Notes: generated by a model not told the origin, from the sequence alone. A stretch of 64,000 bases of DNA from an uncultured Winogradskyella sp. (GCF_947498345.1 NZ_CANMJY010000008.1:1-64000), one strand, 5' to 3'. Shown: positions 55,484-64,000, numbered from the stretch's first letter. Numbers and translations are program-made.

Positions 55484-56359
55484 ATGAACTTTTTGAGCTA
55501 TATAAAGGATTATAAAGGTATTATTGTACTTATTCTTTTTGTTCTCTTTTTAACGGTAACTTTTGAAACATCACAACAATTATTTTATCTTAAACGCTTT
55601 AATCTCAGTGATGAAGCAACCTTCTTTTACTTATTAAAAAATCAAGCTTATCGCTGGATAATTTGGTTACTTCTATCAGGTTTTATTTTTTGGTATGTAA
55701 AATCTAATAGTAATGCTTCCAAGATATCCGCTTCATTAGTTTTTAAATATTTAGGGTTGATTATTGGCTTAGTAATAATGAATATTTTCATTATTTCTGT
55801 CAGCCAATTAATTACTTATGATATTAAATTTTCGCTTCAATCATTTATAAGCGAATACATGCAATTCTTTATGTATCAAAAAGCACCAATGTATACTTTG
55901 GGCTATATTGCTATTACTGTAATTATGCATTTATATTATGCCAATGAAAAACTGCATGTTAAAATTCAAAATTTGTCGGAGCTAAAAGTTACTAATGAAG
56001 AATTATATAGACAGCTAAAGCGTCAGATCGATGATAAATCTTCAATTTTAAATATAAAAATTGGTAATAAAAGAAAAATTGTACCTGTAATCGATATTAC
56101 CTGGATCGAAGCAGATGATTATTGTGTAAAAGTTCATACAATAACTAATGAAACTTACACCATGCGTAGCTCCTTAAAAGCGTTAGAAGAAAAGTTAGAC
56201 ACTAATTTTATAAGGGTACATAGAAAAGCATTGGTGAATATGAACTTTACAGAAGAACTTTATACATCTTCTAGCTCAACCCATTTGACGCTTAAAAATA
56301 AGATACAAATACCTGTCTCTAAGAAAAACCTAAAAATCGTTAGAAATTTCATTAATTAG
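55484..56359 (+). CDS. LytTR-domain transcription factor with membrane N-terminus
   Basis: 291 residues: four membrane helices (about 10-30, 54-72, 84-110, 135-150), a short coiled coil (about 160-185) and a C-terminal LytTR DNA-binding domain (about 192-290: DITWIEADDYCVKVHT, MRSSLKALEEKL, FIRVHRKALVNM). It lacks a receiver domain, so it probably senses through its membrane part. The ATG directly follows the rluF stop, so it shares the rluF promoter. Targets are unknown; LytTR sites are often nearby. Confidence 0.9.
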   Translation: MNFLSYIKDYKGIIVLILFVLFLTVTFETSQQLFYLKRFNLSDEATFFYLLKNQAYRWIIWLLLSGFIFWYVKSNSNASKISASLVFKYLGLIIGLVIMNIFIISVSQLITYDIKFSLQSFISEYMQFFMYQKAPMYTLGYIAITVIMHLYYANEKLHVKIQNLSELKVTNEELYRQLKRQIDDKSSILNIKIGNKRKIVPVIDITWIEADDYCVKVHTITNETYTMRSSLKALEEKLDTNFIRVHRKALVNMNFTEELYTSSSSTHLTLKNKIQIPVSKKNLKIVRNFIN

Positions 56360-56467
56360 TATTTCATTAACTTATTTTACTGCAAAATCAATACAGTTCT
56401 CTGCATTTGCTTAGCAATAGTGATACTTTTTCATTTGATTTGATTTCAACTTAAAAGCCTAATACCC

Positions 56468-57424
56468 ATGAAACTTTTCTACTGCCTTTGTTTTATTTTA
56501 TTGATTATTACAACTTCTTATTCGCAAGACAAATATAAGGTCTCCAAAGATGCACCTTATGGATTACCAAACCCAAAAGCACCAGAACAAATTAAAGACT
56601 TTAAGGGATTAATAGGAAAGTGTAACTGCAAATCTATATCAAGAAATCAAGATCAAAGTTGGGCTGATCCTGTAGATATGACCTGGGAATGGAAATATAT
56701 TATGAATGGTATGGCTGTACAAGACGAGACTATAAAAGAGGATGGTGGTCATTCGGGCAGCATTAGACAGTTTATTGCAGATAGCAGCAAATGGTACGTA
56801 CATTATTATTCATCTAATTTCCCTACTACGTCATTACCTACCTGGGAAGGTGGTAAAAAAGAAAATGGTAACATCGTTCTCTATCGCGATCAAAAAGCAC
56901 CAAATGGCATGGAAGGCTATTATAGGTTGACGTTTTATGACATCAGCGACTCAGGTTATAAGTGGATTGGTGAATGGACAGATAAAACCGAGAAGATCAT
57001 ATTCCCTACCTGGAAAATTGATTGTAAAAGAGAAACAGAAGCTAATTCTGATTTAAACGCTATACAAAAAAACACTATTGCATTCTCAAAAGCCTATATG
57101 GATGGAAACATAGACTCCTTAGTAAACATGTACACAGAAGATGGAAAAATATTTCCTAACAATAGAAAGATCATGGTTGGTAAAACAGATTTATTATCGT
57201 ATTGGACTATTCCCGAAGGCGTTAAAATTCTTCATCATAAAGTAACACCAACTGAAGTTCATATTGAAAATGATACCGCTTATGATTATGGGTATTATGA
57301 AGGAAAAACTTTAACTAAAGATAAAAAGGAAATATCCTGGCAAGGCAAGTACATTATCGTTTGGAAAAAAGTTGATGGTGATTGGAAAATTTACTTAGAT
57401 ATATGGAATAATGTTGCTGACTAA
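56468..57424 (+). CDS. Exported protein with DUF1579-like and SnoaL-like domains
   Basis: 318 residues: signal peptide (to about 19), an N-terminal beta domain (about 45-190, with LIGKCNCKSI, WEWKYIMNGMAV, YYRLTFYDIS and WIGEWTDKTEK) that resembles DUF1579-type barrels, and a C-terminal SnoaL/DUF4440-like domain (about 200-318: AYMDGNIDSLVNMYTEDGKIFPNN, given in part, and GKYIIVWKKVDGDWKIYLDIWN). Both assignments are from pattern only. Enzymatic role unknown. It sits between the LytTR and AraC regulator genes. Confidence 0.78.
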   Translation: MKLFYCLCFILLIITTSYSQDKYKVSKDAPYGLPNPKAPEQIKDFKGLIGKCNCKSISRNQDQSWADPVDMTWEWKYIMNGMAVQDETIKEDGGHSGSIRQFIADSSKWYVHYYSSNFPTTSLPTWEGGKKENGNIVLYRDQKAPNGMEGYYRLTFYDISDSGYKWIGEWTDKTEKIIFPTWKIDCKRETEANSDLNAIQKNTIAFSKAYMDGNIDSLVNMYTEDGKIFPNNRKIMVGKTDLLSYWTIPEGVKILHHKVTPTEVHIENDTAYDYGYYEGKTLTKDKKEISWQGKYIIVWKKVDGDWKIYLDIWNNVAD

Positions 57425-57495
57425 TTAGAGATACTTTTAGTAAATATTTATAATACTATACCTTAGTAACTGCTATTTACTTACTTTAGTCTTGC

Positions 57496-58584
57496 ATGCA
57501 ACAAACGCCTTCTTTTGATACATGGACTTCTGGTTTTCTATTTGCAGTAGCAATGGGTGTTTTTTTATGTGTCATTTTATTTGGCAGCAAAAATAAACGC
57601 AATTTTCCCATAGCTTTATTTGTACTATCATTTTCTACAATTCTATTTTGTTATGTTTTGTATTGGACAAAGTATATTAACGCTTTATCCTATTTAAGTC
57701 CGCTTCTATTCATTGGATACTATGCTGTTGGTCCATTACTTTACATGTATATACTTGGACTTTATAATAAAAAGATGAAGTATCTTATAATGCATTTTGT
57801 AATGGTTTTCTTCTACATAGGTATAACATTAGTACTATGGTCTGGATGTATATTTAATTACGAAGTACAATTGGCTTTAATATTTAGTGTAATGTCAAAT
57901 TATATTTTAATAATACTCCACTTGGTATTTTATTTATCTCTAATGTTACTTCTTATTAAAAAAAATGATGCCACAAAAACCGAATTTCAAAAAATACGCT
58001 ATAAATGGGCAAAGGTTTTAATAATACTTTACACCACGTTTTTATGTGCTTATATTTCATATTATATTTTAATAAATTTTTCATTCTTCAATGATCAATG
58101 GGATTATATGGTGTCTTTTTCAATGACCATTACCATCTATACGATTGGGTATTTTGTATATAAAGAGCCTCAAATTTTTGATGGCGAATTTTTTGCGGAG
58201 TTATTTCTACCAATAAAAAATAAAGAGGATAGCTTTGAAGATAATTTAATCAATGAATTTTACAATAATCTGATTAATTATATTGAGCGCGAAAAGCCTT
58301 TTAAAGACAATGAACTTAGATTGGCCAATTTGGCAGATAAAGTGGGTTACTCTACGCATTTGTTATCGAAAGTAATTAACAAAAAATCCGGAAAGAATTT
58401 TAATAGTTTCATTAATGATTATCGTCTCATAGAAGCCGAAAAACTATTAACCACAAAAAGCAGCTATAATATTAAGACCATTTATTTTGATGTCGGTTTT
58501 AATAATAAAGTTACATTTTACAAAGCTTTTAAAGAAAAACATAATTGCACACCTACTGAGTATAAAAGAAGTAAACATTTATAA
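57496..58584 (+). CDS. AraC-family transcription factor with 7-helix membrane N-terminus
   Basis: 362 residues: seven membrane helices (about 14-225) and a C-terminal AraC/XylS double helix-turn-helix (about 260-360: RLANLADKVGYSTHLLSKVIN, given in part, and IKTIYFDVGFNNKVTFYKAFKEKHNCTPTEY in blocks). The layout is typical of flavobacterial membrane-bound AraC regulators. A weak -7 match (TAGTCTTG) lies right before the ATG. The next gene starts 60 bp later and may be a target. Confidence 0.9.
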   Translation: MQQTPSFDTWTSGFLFAVAMGVFLCVILFGSKNKRNFPIALFVLSFSTILFCYVLYWTKYINALSYLSPLLFIGYYAVGPLLYMYILGLYNKKMKYLIMHFVMVFFYIGITLVLWSGCIFNYEVQLALIFSVMSNYILIILHLVFYLSLMLLLIKKNDATKTEFQKIRYKWAKVLIILYTTFLCAYISYYILINFSFFNDQWDYMVSFSMTITIYTIGYFVYKEPQIFDGEFFAELFLPIKNKEDSFEDNLINEFYNNLINYIEREKPFKDNELRLANLADKVGYSTHLLSKVINKKSGKNFNSFINDYRLIEAEKLLTTKSSYNIKTIYFDVGFNNKVTFYKAFKEKHNCTPTEYKRSKHL

Positions 58585-58644
58585 ATATATACTTACTATC
58601 TCTGCTTTTTATATTGATTTAATTTGAAATTAAAACCATTAGCA

Positions 58645-59520
58645 ATGAAAAACTTTTTAGCTTTAGTAATTACACTTTCTTTATTTACAGGGATTACTGC
58701 ACAAAACAATAGTCCATATCAACCAGACTTTAATAATAAAGCTTATAAGAAGGTAATAGAAACAGCTGAGAAACAATTAAAAGCCAACCCTAAGGACTCA
58801 ATAGCAAATTACTTTATGGCATTTAGTTATGCTAGTTTAAAACAGCACAAAAAAGCTATAAAAAACTTTGAAATCGTAAAGCAAAGAGGATTAAAAGGCC
58901 CTAGTGTGCTACTCTGGTTAGCAAAAAGTTATGCAGCAGAAAACAATACGAAAAAAGCACTAACCGAACTGGAAGCTTTAGATAGCTTACAAGTCCCTTT
59001 TTCTCGTCAATTAGAAGATTCTATTTTTAATACTATTAAAAACAATGTGAGGTTTAAAAAAATAAAAGAGAATATGTACAAAAGAGCTAATCCCTGCAAA
59101 TTTGATGTCAGCTACAGAAAATTCGATTTTTGGGTTGGTGAATGGGATGTCTATTCGCAAGGTCAGAAAATTGCAGAAAGTAGCATAACAAACACCAATG
59201 GAGACTGTGGTATCTTAGAAAATTGGCGACCAAAAAGTAATAATGGTGGCAACTCTATAAGCTATTATGATTCTGCAGATAAAAAATGGAAACAGAATTG
59301 GGTAGCAAATGGAAATGTCAGTCATTATGAGGAACCAGAAAATTATGAAGATGGAGATATGCAGCTAATTGCTAAAAGTAATAACATATGGTACAAAATG
59401 GTATACACTCACAACAAAACGGAAGATACTGTGAGACAAACCTTAGAGTCTAGTACAGACAAAGGAAGTACGTGGACTATGTCGTTCGATGGATTATATA
59501 AAAGAAAACAGAAAGATTGA
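58645..59520 (+). CDS. Exported TPR protein with DUF1579-like C-terminal domain
   Basis: 291 residues from ATG at 58645. A TTG seven codons upstream keeps the frame open, but the ATG gives a clean signal peptide (MKNFLALVITLSLFTGITA then QN). TPR-like helices fill about 20-125 (NPKDSIANYFMAFSYASLKQ). A beta domain follows (about 150-290): FDFWVGEWDVYSQGQ, CGILENWRP, NSISYYDSADKKWKQNWV, matching the DUF1579 pattern. It lies just downstream of the AraC regulator and has a strong terminator. Function unknown. Confidence 0.82.
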   Translation: MKNFLALVITLSLFTGITAQNNSPYQPDFNNKAYKKVIETAEKQLKANPKDSIANYFMAFSYASLKQHKKAIKNFEIVKQRGLKGPSVLLWLAKSYAAENNTKKALTELEALDSLQVPFSRQLEDSIFNTIKNNVRFKKIKENMYKRANPCKFDVSYRKFDFWVGEWDVYSQGQKIAESSITNTNGDCGILENWRPKSNNGGNSISYYDSADKKWKQNWVANGNVSHYEEPENYEDGDMQLIAKSNNIWYKMVYTHNKTEDTVRQTLESSTDKGSTWTMSFDGLYKRKQKD

Positions 59521-59547
59521 TTGATGGTTAGATCGATTTCCTGTTCT

Positions 59548-59584
59548 GGCTTACTAAAATTCTATGTTTTAGTAAGCCTTTTTA
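59548..59584 (+). terminator. Strong terminator after the TPR/DUF1579-like gene
   Basis: GGCTTACTAAAA and its exact complement form a 12-bp stem with a 7-nt loop, followed by a TTTTT run. Confidence 0.92.
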
Positions 59585-59642
59585 ATGCCGTATTAATAAA
59601 ATCATATTTTGATTATCTTTAAATCACAATTAACCAATCATC

Positions 59643-60065
59643 ATGGCTAAACTTTCACCTTTTCATCTGGCAATTCCAGTTTATAATATAGCAGAATGTA
59701 GAAATTTCTATACTAATGTTTTAAATTTTGAAGAAGGACGACATAGTAAGTATTGGGTGGATTATAACTTTTTTGGGCATCAACTTGTTATACACTACAA
59801 ACCCAAAACTGAAACATATACTCATACCAATAGTGTAGATGGAAAAGATGTTCCTGTACCTCATTTTGGTGTGGTTTTACCATGGGAAACCTTTGAAGAA
59901 TTTGCCGATTTGTTGAGGTCTAAAAGCATCAAATTCATTATAGAACCCTATATAAGATTTAAAGGGCAAGTTGGTGAACAAGCTACAATGTTTTTTAAAG
60001 ACCCATCTGGTAATGCTTTAGAATTTAAGGCTTTTAAGGAAATAGGGCAATTGTTTGCTAAATGA
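59643..60065 (+). CDS. VOC (glyoxalase/dioxygenase-like) family protein
   Basis: 140 residues with paired beta-alpha-beta-beta-beta units: FHLAIPVYNIAECRNFYTNVL (start, given in part), GHQLVIHYKP, and MFFKDPSGNALEFKAF. Metal-ligand candidates are His8, His78-region (VPHFGVV) and Glu of ALEFKAF, so it may bind a divalent metal. The reaction cannot be assigned. The 3' end overlaps the convergent membrane-protein gene by 8 bp. Confidence 0.88.
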   Translation: MAKLSPFHLAIPVYNIAECRNFYTNVLNFEEGRHSKYWVDYNFFGHQLVIHYKPKTETYTHTNSVDGKDVPVPHFGVVLPWETFEEFADLLRSKSIKFIIEPYIRFKGQVGEQATMFFKDPSGNALEFKAFKEIGQLFAK

Positions 60066-60774
60066 TCTTTTTATTAGTGAGATAAAAGGGCAAATAAATT
60101 AACATAAATAAAGGAATGATAATCAACTGTCCTGCCAAAATATAATATGGCCATTCCCCAAAATAATCTAAAAGTGATGCCGATTTGGGTTTTTCATTTA
60201 AGTAAAAATAATTAGCATCTAAGACATAGTTTAATACCATCATAAGTGCAATATATACCTGAAGCGCAATAAACGATTTAAATACACTCCTTAGCTTAGG
60301 TCTCATCTCAAAAACAAAAATGAAATAGAAAATTACAGATAGTAATCCTAAATGAACTATCCAATATCTAAAATAATCGAAGCTAGGAAAACCAATAATT
60401 ATATCTGGCGTAATGACACCTTGTAGTGTCCCTCCAATAATCCAAAAGATTAAAATCTCAAACATCCAGTATTTTCTATAATATGTGAAAACCGGAATTA
60501 TCAATGCCAATAAACTACAGAGGTACAATGGCAGGTCTATCTTAAAATTATAATTATCGAAAAACATACGATATCCATGAAAAGCAACTATAACAAACGA
60601 TATAAAACATGCCAAGCTATGTACTGCTTTCTGTTTCTCAATGTCATTAAAATTTCGATTAGAATAATTTATAAAACAAACTATAAAGCCAACAGCTATA
60701 ACTATTGGTAAAATATGTTGTAAACTTCCTATCGAAACTGATCTTGAAATGATAAGAAGTAGTTGAAAAAACAT
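60058..60774 (-). CDS. TIGR02206/YwaF-like membrane protein
   Basis: 238 residues with about seven membrane helices. LPLYLCSL, WMFEILIFW, GFPSFDYFRYWIVHLG and the conserved loop NYFYLNEKPKSASLLDYFGEWPYYI identify the YwaF (TIGR02206) family, whose function is not established. It is the last gene of a minus-strand run ffh-folD-this gene, 9 bp after folD, so it is likely co-transcribed. Confidence 0.88.
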   Translation of the reverse strand: MFFQLLLIISRSVSIGSLQHILPIVIAVGFIVCFINYSNRNFNDIEKQKAVHSLACFISFVIVAFHGYRMFFDNYNFKIDLPLYLCSLLALIIPVFTYYRKYWMFEILIFWIIGGTLQGVITPDIIIGFPSFDYFRYWIVHLGLLSVIFYFIFVFEMRPKLRSVFKSFIALQVYIALMMVLNYVLDANYFYLNEKPKSASLLDYFGEWPYYILAGQLIIIPLFMLIYLPFYLTNKKII

Positions 60775-60783
60775 AAAATGATC

Positions 60784-61668
60784 TTATCTATTATGAAGTC
60801 TATGCTGTTCTCTTGCTAATAATGTATTCTTTAACAACATCGCAATAGTCATAGGTCCGACTCCACCTGGAACAGGTGTAATATAACTTGCTTTTTTGCT
60901 TACATTTTCAAAATCAACATCACCAGTTATGTAATACCCTTTTTCAGAATCGTCTGGTACACGTGTAATACCAACATCAATAATCACAGCATCATCTTTT
61001 ACCATCTCAGCCTTCAAAAAGTTTGGTATACCTAAGGCAGAAATTACAATGTCTGCTTGCGAAGTAATTTGAGTAATATTTTTTGTGTGACTATGTGTTA
61101 AGGTTACTGTAGAATTGCCTGGAAAGCCTTTTCTTCCCATTAAAATACTCATTGGACGACCTACAATATGAGAACGACCAATAACAACCGTATGTTTTCC
61201 TTTGGTTTCTACTCCATAACGATCTATAAGTTCTAATATTCCAAATGGAGTTGCAGGAATAAACGTAGACATATCTAAGGCCATTTTTCCAAAATTAGTA
61301 GGGTGGAATCCATCAACATCCTTATCTGGGTGAACAGCCATTAATACCTTTTGAGTATTTATTTGAGGAGGTAATGGCAATTGAATAATAAAGCCGTCTA
61401 TATTGTCATTATTATTTAACTCCTCAATCTTATCAAGCAATTCTATTTCACTGGTTGTGTTTGGTAATCGTACCATTGTAGATTCAAAACCAACACGTTC
61501 GCAAGCCCTTACCTTACTACCAACATAGGTTAAACTAGCTCCATCATTACCAACAATTACAGCAGCAAGATGAGGTACTTTTTCACCATTGGCTTTCATT
61601 TTATCAACTTCAGCCTTTATTTCATCTTTAATGTCCTTGCTGGTTTTTCTTCCGTCTAAGATTGTCAT
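60784..61668 (-). CDS. folD: Methylenetetrahydrofolate dehydrogenase/cyclohydrolase
   Basis: Bifunctional enzyme of one-carbon metabolism. 294 residues. LTYVGSKVRACERVGF has the catalytic Lys52 (YxxxK); IDGFIIQLPLP, DVDGFHPTNFG, VVIGRSHIVGRPMS and TPVPGGVGPMT are the family signatures. It follows ffh by 33 bp and precedes the YwaF-like gene by 9 bp on the minus strand. Confidence 0.97.
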   Translation of the reverse strand: MTILDGRKTSKDIKDEIKAEVDKMKANGEKVPHLAAVIVGNDGASLTYVGSKVRACERVGFESTMVRLPNTTSEIELLDKIEELNNNDNIDGFIIQLPLPPQINTQKVLMAVHPDKDVDGFHPTNFGKMALDMSTFIPATPFGILELIDRYGVETKGKHTVVIGRSHIVGRPMSILMGRKGFPGNSTVTLTHSHTKNITQITSQADIVISALGIPNFLKAEMVKDDAVIIDVGITRVPDDSEKGYYITGDVDFENVSKKASYITPVPGGVGPMTIAMLLKNTLLAREQHRLHNR

Positions 61669-61701
61669 GTTAGTAGTTTTCTATTAATTATGTTTCAGAA
61701 A

Positions 61702-63033
61702 TTATCTTGGCATATTCTTCATGGCCTGCATCATACGTTTTCCACCGCCACCTTGCATCATTTTCATCATCTTACTCATTTGAGTAAATTGCTTTAGCAG
61801 CTGGTTAACTTCTTGCACCGAAGTACCAGAACCTTTACCAATTCGTTTTTTACGGCTTGAGTTTATGATTGATGGATTAGAACGTTCTGCAGGTGTCATA
61901 GAATGAATAATAGCTTCAATGCCTTTAAATGCATCGTCATCAATATCGATATCTTTCATCATTTTACCAGCACCTGGAATCATTCCGATAAGATCCTTCA
62001 TGTTACCCATTTTTTTGATTTGTTGAATCTGTTTTAAGAAATCATCAAATCCAAATTGGTTTTTGGCTATTTTCTTTTGAAGTTTACGTGCTTCCTCTTC
62101 ATCAAACTGTTCTTGAGCACGTTCTACAAGAGATACCACATCTCCCATTCCTAAAATACGATCTGCCATACGAGATGGATAGAAGACATCGATTGCTTCC
62201 ATCTTTTCCCCTGTACCAATGAATTTTATTGGTTTATTAACTACAGATTTAATAGAAATCGCTGCACCACCTCGAGTATCACCATCTAACTTGGTAAGGA
62301 TAACACCATCAAAATTTAAGATATCATTGAAGGCTTTTGCTGTATTTACTGCATCTTGACCAGTCATAGAATCCACTACAAATAGTGTTTCTTGTGGTTG
62401 AATAGCTTTATGAATATTAGAAATTTCATTCATCATAGCTTCATCAACGGCTAGACGACCAGCTGTATCTATAATAACTACATTGAACCCATTAGCTTTA
62501 GCGTGCGCAATACCAGCTTGTGCAATAGCAACCGGGTCATTATTACCTTTATCACTATAAACCTCAACATTGATTTGATCTCCAACTACATGCAATTGAT
62601 CTATTGCAGCTGGACGATAAACATCACAAGCTACCAATAATGGTTTTTTAGTCTTCTTGTTTTTAAGATAGTTAGCAAGTTTACCTGAGAATGTTGTTTT
62701 ACCAGAACCCTGAAGACCAGACATTAAAACTACACTTGGATGACCCGAAAGGTTGATACCTTCTGCATCCCCTCCCATAAGTTCGGTTAATTCGTCCTTA
62801 ACGATTTTAACCATTAACTGTCCTGGCTGAAGTGTTGTTAGTACATTTTGACCTAAAGCTTTCTCTTTAACTCTGTTGGTAAATTGTTTTGCAATTTTAA
62901 AGTTAACATCTGCATCTAAAAGCGCACGTCTTACTTCTTTTAAAGTTTCGGCCACATTAACTTCTGTAATGCTACCATGACCTTTGAGAACATGTAACGC
63001 TTTATCTAACTTATCGCTTAAATTATTGAACAT
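61702..63033 (-). CDS. ffh: Signal recognition particle protein Ffh
   Basis: GTPase that targets nascent membrane proteins to FtsY and Sec. 443 residues from ATG at 63033 (MFNNLSDKLDKALHVLKG). The frame is open nine codons further to a TTG at 63060, but that TTG is the end of a -7 element, so the ATG is used. N domain, then G motifs SGLQGSGKTT (about 105-114), DTAGR, TKLDGD, and a C-terminal methionine-rich M domain (GMIPGAGKM, KKRIGKGSGTS, SKMMKMMQ). Complete length. Confidence 0.97.
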   Translation of the reverse strand: MFNNLSDKLDKALHVLKGHGSITEVNVAETLKEVRRALLDADVNFKIAKQFTNRVKEKALGQNVLTTLQPGQLMVKIVKDELTELMGGDAEGINLSGHPSVVLMSGLQGSGKTTFSGKLANYLKNKKTKKPLLVACDVYRPAAIDQLHVVGDQINVEVYSDKGNNDPVAIAQAGIAHAKANGFNVVIIDTAGRLAVDEAMMNEISNIHKAIQPQETLFVVDSMTGQDAVNTAKAFNDILNFDGVILTKLDGDTRGGAAISIKSVVNKPIKFIGTGEKMEAIDVFYPSRMADRILGMGDVVSLVERAQEQFDEEEARKLQKKIAKNQFGFDDFLKQIQQIKKMGNMKDLIGMIPGAGKMMKDIDIDDDAFKGIEAIIHSMTPAERSNPSIINSSRKKRIGKGSGTSVQEVNQLLKQFTQMSKMMKMMQGGGGKRMMQAMKNMPR

Positions 63034-63057
63034 AATCGTTATCTCTTTTTGAAGTTG

Positions 63058-63065
63058 CAAATTTA
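63058..63065 (-). promoter_or_regulatory. ffh -7 element
   Basis: Minus-strand TAAATTTG, 24 bp before the ffh ATG at 63033. It shows that the TTG at 63060 is promoter sequence and not a start codon. Confidence 0.6.
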
Positions 63066-63216
63066 AGAATTTACGAGAGATAAACGAATGGGATATTTAT
63101 AATTCTATGCTTATGATTTTATGAATTATACAAGATCTCGCATTTTTTCGGGATTAATTAAGATTACAAATTTCAATACACCTTGCTGGCTTCATAGATT
63201 TACTTCTCTAAAAAGA

Positions 63217-63247
63217 AAAGAGCTACCTAGCGGTTGGCAGCCCTCTT
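63217..63247 (-). terminator. Hairpin after the truncated adhesin-like gene
   Basis: On the minus strand AAGAGGGCTGCC pairs with GGTAGCTCTT (two-base bulge, one G-T pair) around an 8-nt loop, followed by TTCTTTTT. It lies 48 bp after the stop at 63295. Confidence 0.6.
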
Positions 63248-63294
63248 CATCAACTTAAACTTACTAAATTACTAACTTATTCAGCGGTTTTTTA

Positions 63295-64000
63295 TTAATC
63301 ACAGTTTCGTTCTAAAACTAAAATATCGTCTCCTCTATGTAATTCTAATCTATTTTCTTCACATTCTACAACCAACCACTCACCTGTTATAGCCTGTATA
63401 TTAGGACCTGTTACATTTGTAAAGGTCACTATAACACCATCATTAGATTGCGATGTGGTCCATGTAGCATCAATGGTTTCAGTGTCTGTATAAATAACCA
63501 CGATTTGGCTGTTTTCTTCAAAGTCAAAATTCCAATTCATCAAATTATCACTACCATTATAGTTTACAGCATTCCAAATACATTCAGTTAAATAGTCATC
63601 AACATCTTCTTCAGAACAACTGTCTCCATCACAATCTTCGACTTCGAGTTCTACTTCAAAAATCTCATAGATACTTGGATTACCTGCGAGAGAAACTCTT
63701 GCATAAATTGTTTGCTCGTACGCAATAGTATTAGTGTATGGACTTGGCAGTGCTCCTACTTCATTTTCAGCATCAGCTAAAGTCAAATAAAATGAATATT
63801 CTACATCATCATTTGGACAATCTGAAAAGATAAGATTTAAATCAAAAACACCTGTTCCGTCTTCAAAACCGTCGGCTTGATCACAAACTTCAAGTTCTGC
63901 ATCTTCAAAGCATTCAAAAGGATTTTCTTCATACTCTTGGCAAACTAATATTAACTCTCTATCACCTTGATAAAATACCATACCATCGTCATCACATTCA
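63295..64000 (-). CDS. Secreted adhesin-like protein, N-terminus outside the window
   Basis: The frame is open to the right edge (ECDDDG precedes the first Met at 63981), so the gene is cut at its 5' end. Visible are the end of a beta domain (VFYQGDRELILVCQ), an adhesin module of the CDQADGFEDGTGVFDLNL ... YTNTI ... ARVSLAG type like those of the gene at the left edge, an Asp/Glu/Cys-rich linker, and a final lipocalin-like beta domain ending LHRGDDILVLERNCD. The first and last segments look like copies of one domain. No T9SS sorting domain is at the C-terminus. Confidence 0.85.
   Translation of the reverse strand, partial: ECDDDGMVFYQGDRELILVCQEYEENPFECFEDAELEVCDQADGFEDGTGVFDLNLIFSDCPNDDVEYSFYLTLADAENEVGALPSPYTNTIAYEQTIYARVSLAGNPSIYEIFEVELEVEDCDGDSCSEEDVDDYLTECIWNAVNYNGSDNLMNWNFDFEENSQIVVIYTDTETIDATWTTSQSNDGVIVTFTNVTGPNIQAITGEWLVVECEENRLELHRGDDILVLERNCD

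Noticed and set aside
58624..58644. Seven-codon extension of the TPR/DUF1579-like gene to a TTG
   Set aside because: The ATG at 58645 gives a standard signal peptide.
63034..63060. Nine-codon extension of Ffh to a TTG
   Set aside because: The TTG is the end of the TAAATTTG promoter element; MFNNLSDKL is the normal Ffh start.

Overview
The window is AT-rich chromosomal DNA from a member of the Bacteroidota, almost certainly family Flavobacteriaceae; the genus cannot be decided from sequence alone. The signs are a SecD-SecF fusion, a secreted protein with a type IX secretion (T9SS) type A sorting domain, adhesin modules typical of gliding flavobacteria, DUF1573, DUF192, DUF2911 and DUF6588-type proteins, an RskA-type anti-sigma factor, and many copies of the Bacteroidota -7 promoter element TAnnTTTG just ahead of genes. 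I saw no rRNA, tRNA, CRISPR array, insertion sequence, prophage or integrase. No stretch without a gene exceeds about 300 bases.

Layout. 1-10 kb: two paralogous secreted proteins on the minus strand (one cut by the left edge) flank a plus-strand core block, folE, cysS, yidD, lgt and a DUF192 lipoprotein. 10-16 kb (minus): secDF, a small exported protein just upstream of it, mdh, and an outer-membrane DUF6588-like protein. 16-18 kb: a GAF protein resembling free-methionine-sulfoxide reductase, convergent with a MacB/FtsX-type ABC permease. 18-25.4 kb: purH and the complete rod-shape operon mreB-mreC-mreD-mrdA-rodA. 25.5-32 kb: a tiny PLDc_N-like membrane protein, isocitrate dehydrogenase, valS, a DUF1573 protein and a two-domain aspartyl protease with PDZ. 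32-36 kb: an aminotransferase with murB, then an ECF sigma factor with its anti-sigma factor. 36-40 kb: aquaporin Z, then a tightly packed run of a small cysteine-containing protein, a GT2 glycosyltransferase, a second ECF sigma factor and a divergent Nramp-like transporter. 40-44 kb: lipA, gap and a TPR hybrid histidine kinase. 44-50.7 kb: lpxK divergent from a Nif3-like gene and a coiled-coil protein with a degenerate zinc ribbon, then asnB, a DUF2911 protein, queE and a lipoprotein RidA. 50.9-60 kb: a HerA-like ATPase, a lipoprotein, a cupin, a hydrolase, rluF, and two membrane-linked transcription factors (LytTR and AraC type) beside two exported DUF1579-like proteins. 60-64 kb: a VOC protein, a minus-strand run ffh, folD and a YwaF-like membrane protein, and a second truncated adhesin-like gene at the right edge.

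How the genes work together. Much of the window serves the envelope: targeting and export (Ffh, SecDF, YidD), lipoprotein acylation (Lgt), lipid A (LpxK), peptidoglycan precursors and elongation (MurB, Mre/Rod/PBP2), and surface adhesins. The rest is central metabolism (Mdh, Icd, GapDH, AsnB, PurH, FolE, FolD, LipA, QueE) and translation (CysS, ValS, RluF).

I found no clear-cut new defence or mobile system. The points most worth following are the paralogous adhesins with an exact 231-bp internal repeat, the Nramp homologue that lacks the usual metal-binding motifs and is coupled to an ECF sigma factor, the zinc-ribbon protein without cysteines, -7 elements lying against start codons (probable leaderless genes), and the regulator cluster at 55-59.5 kb. 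Three minus-strand starts (lpxK, queE, ffh) are set here downstream of the longest open frame, because the longer versions would start within or upstream of the likely promoter. A plus-strand gene at 58.6 kb is also trimmed.
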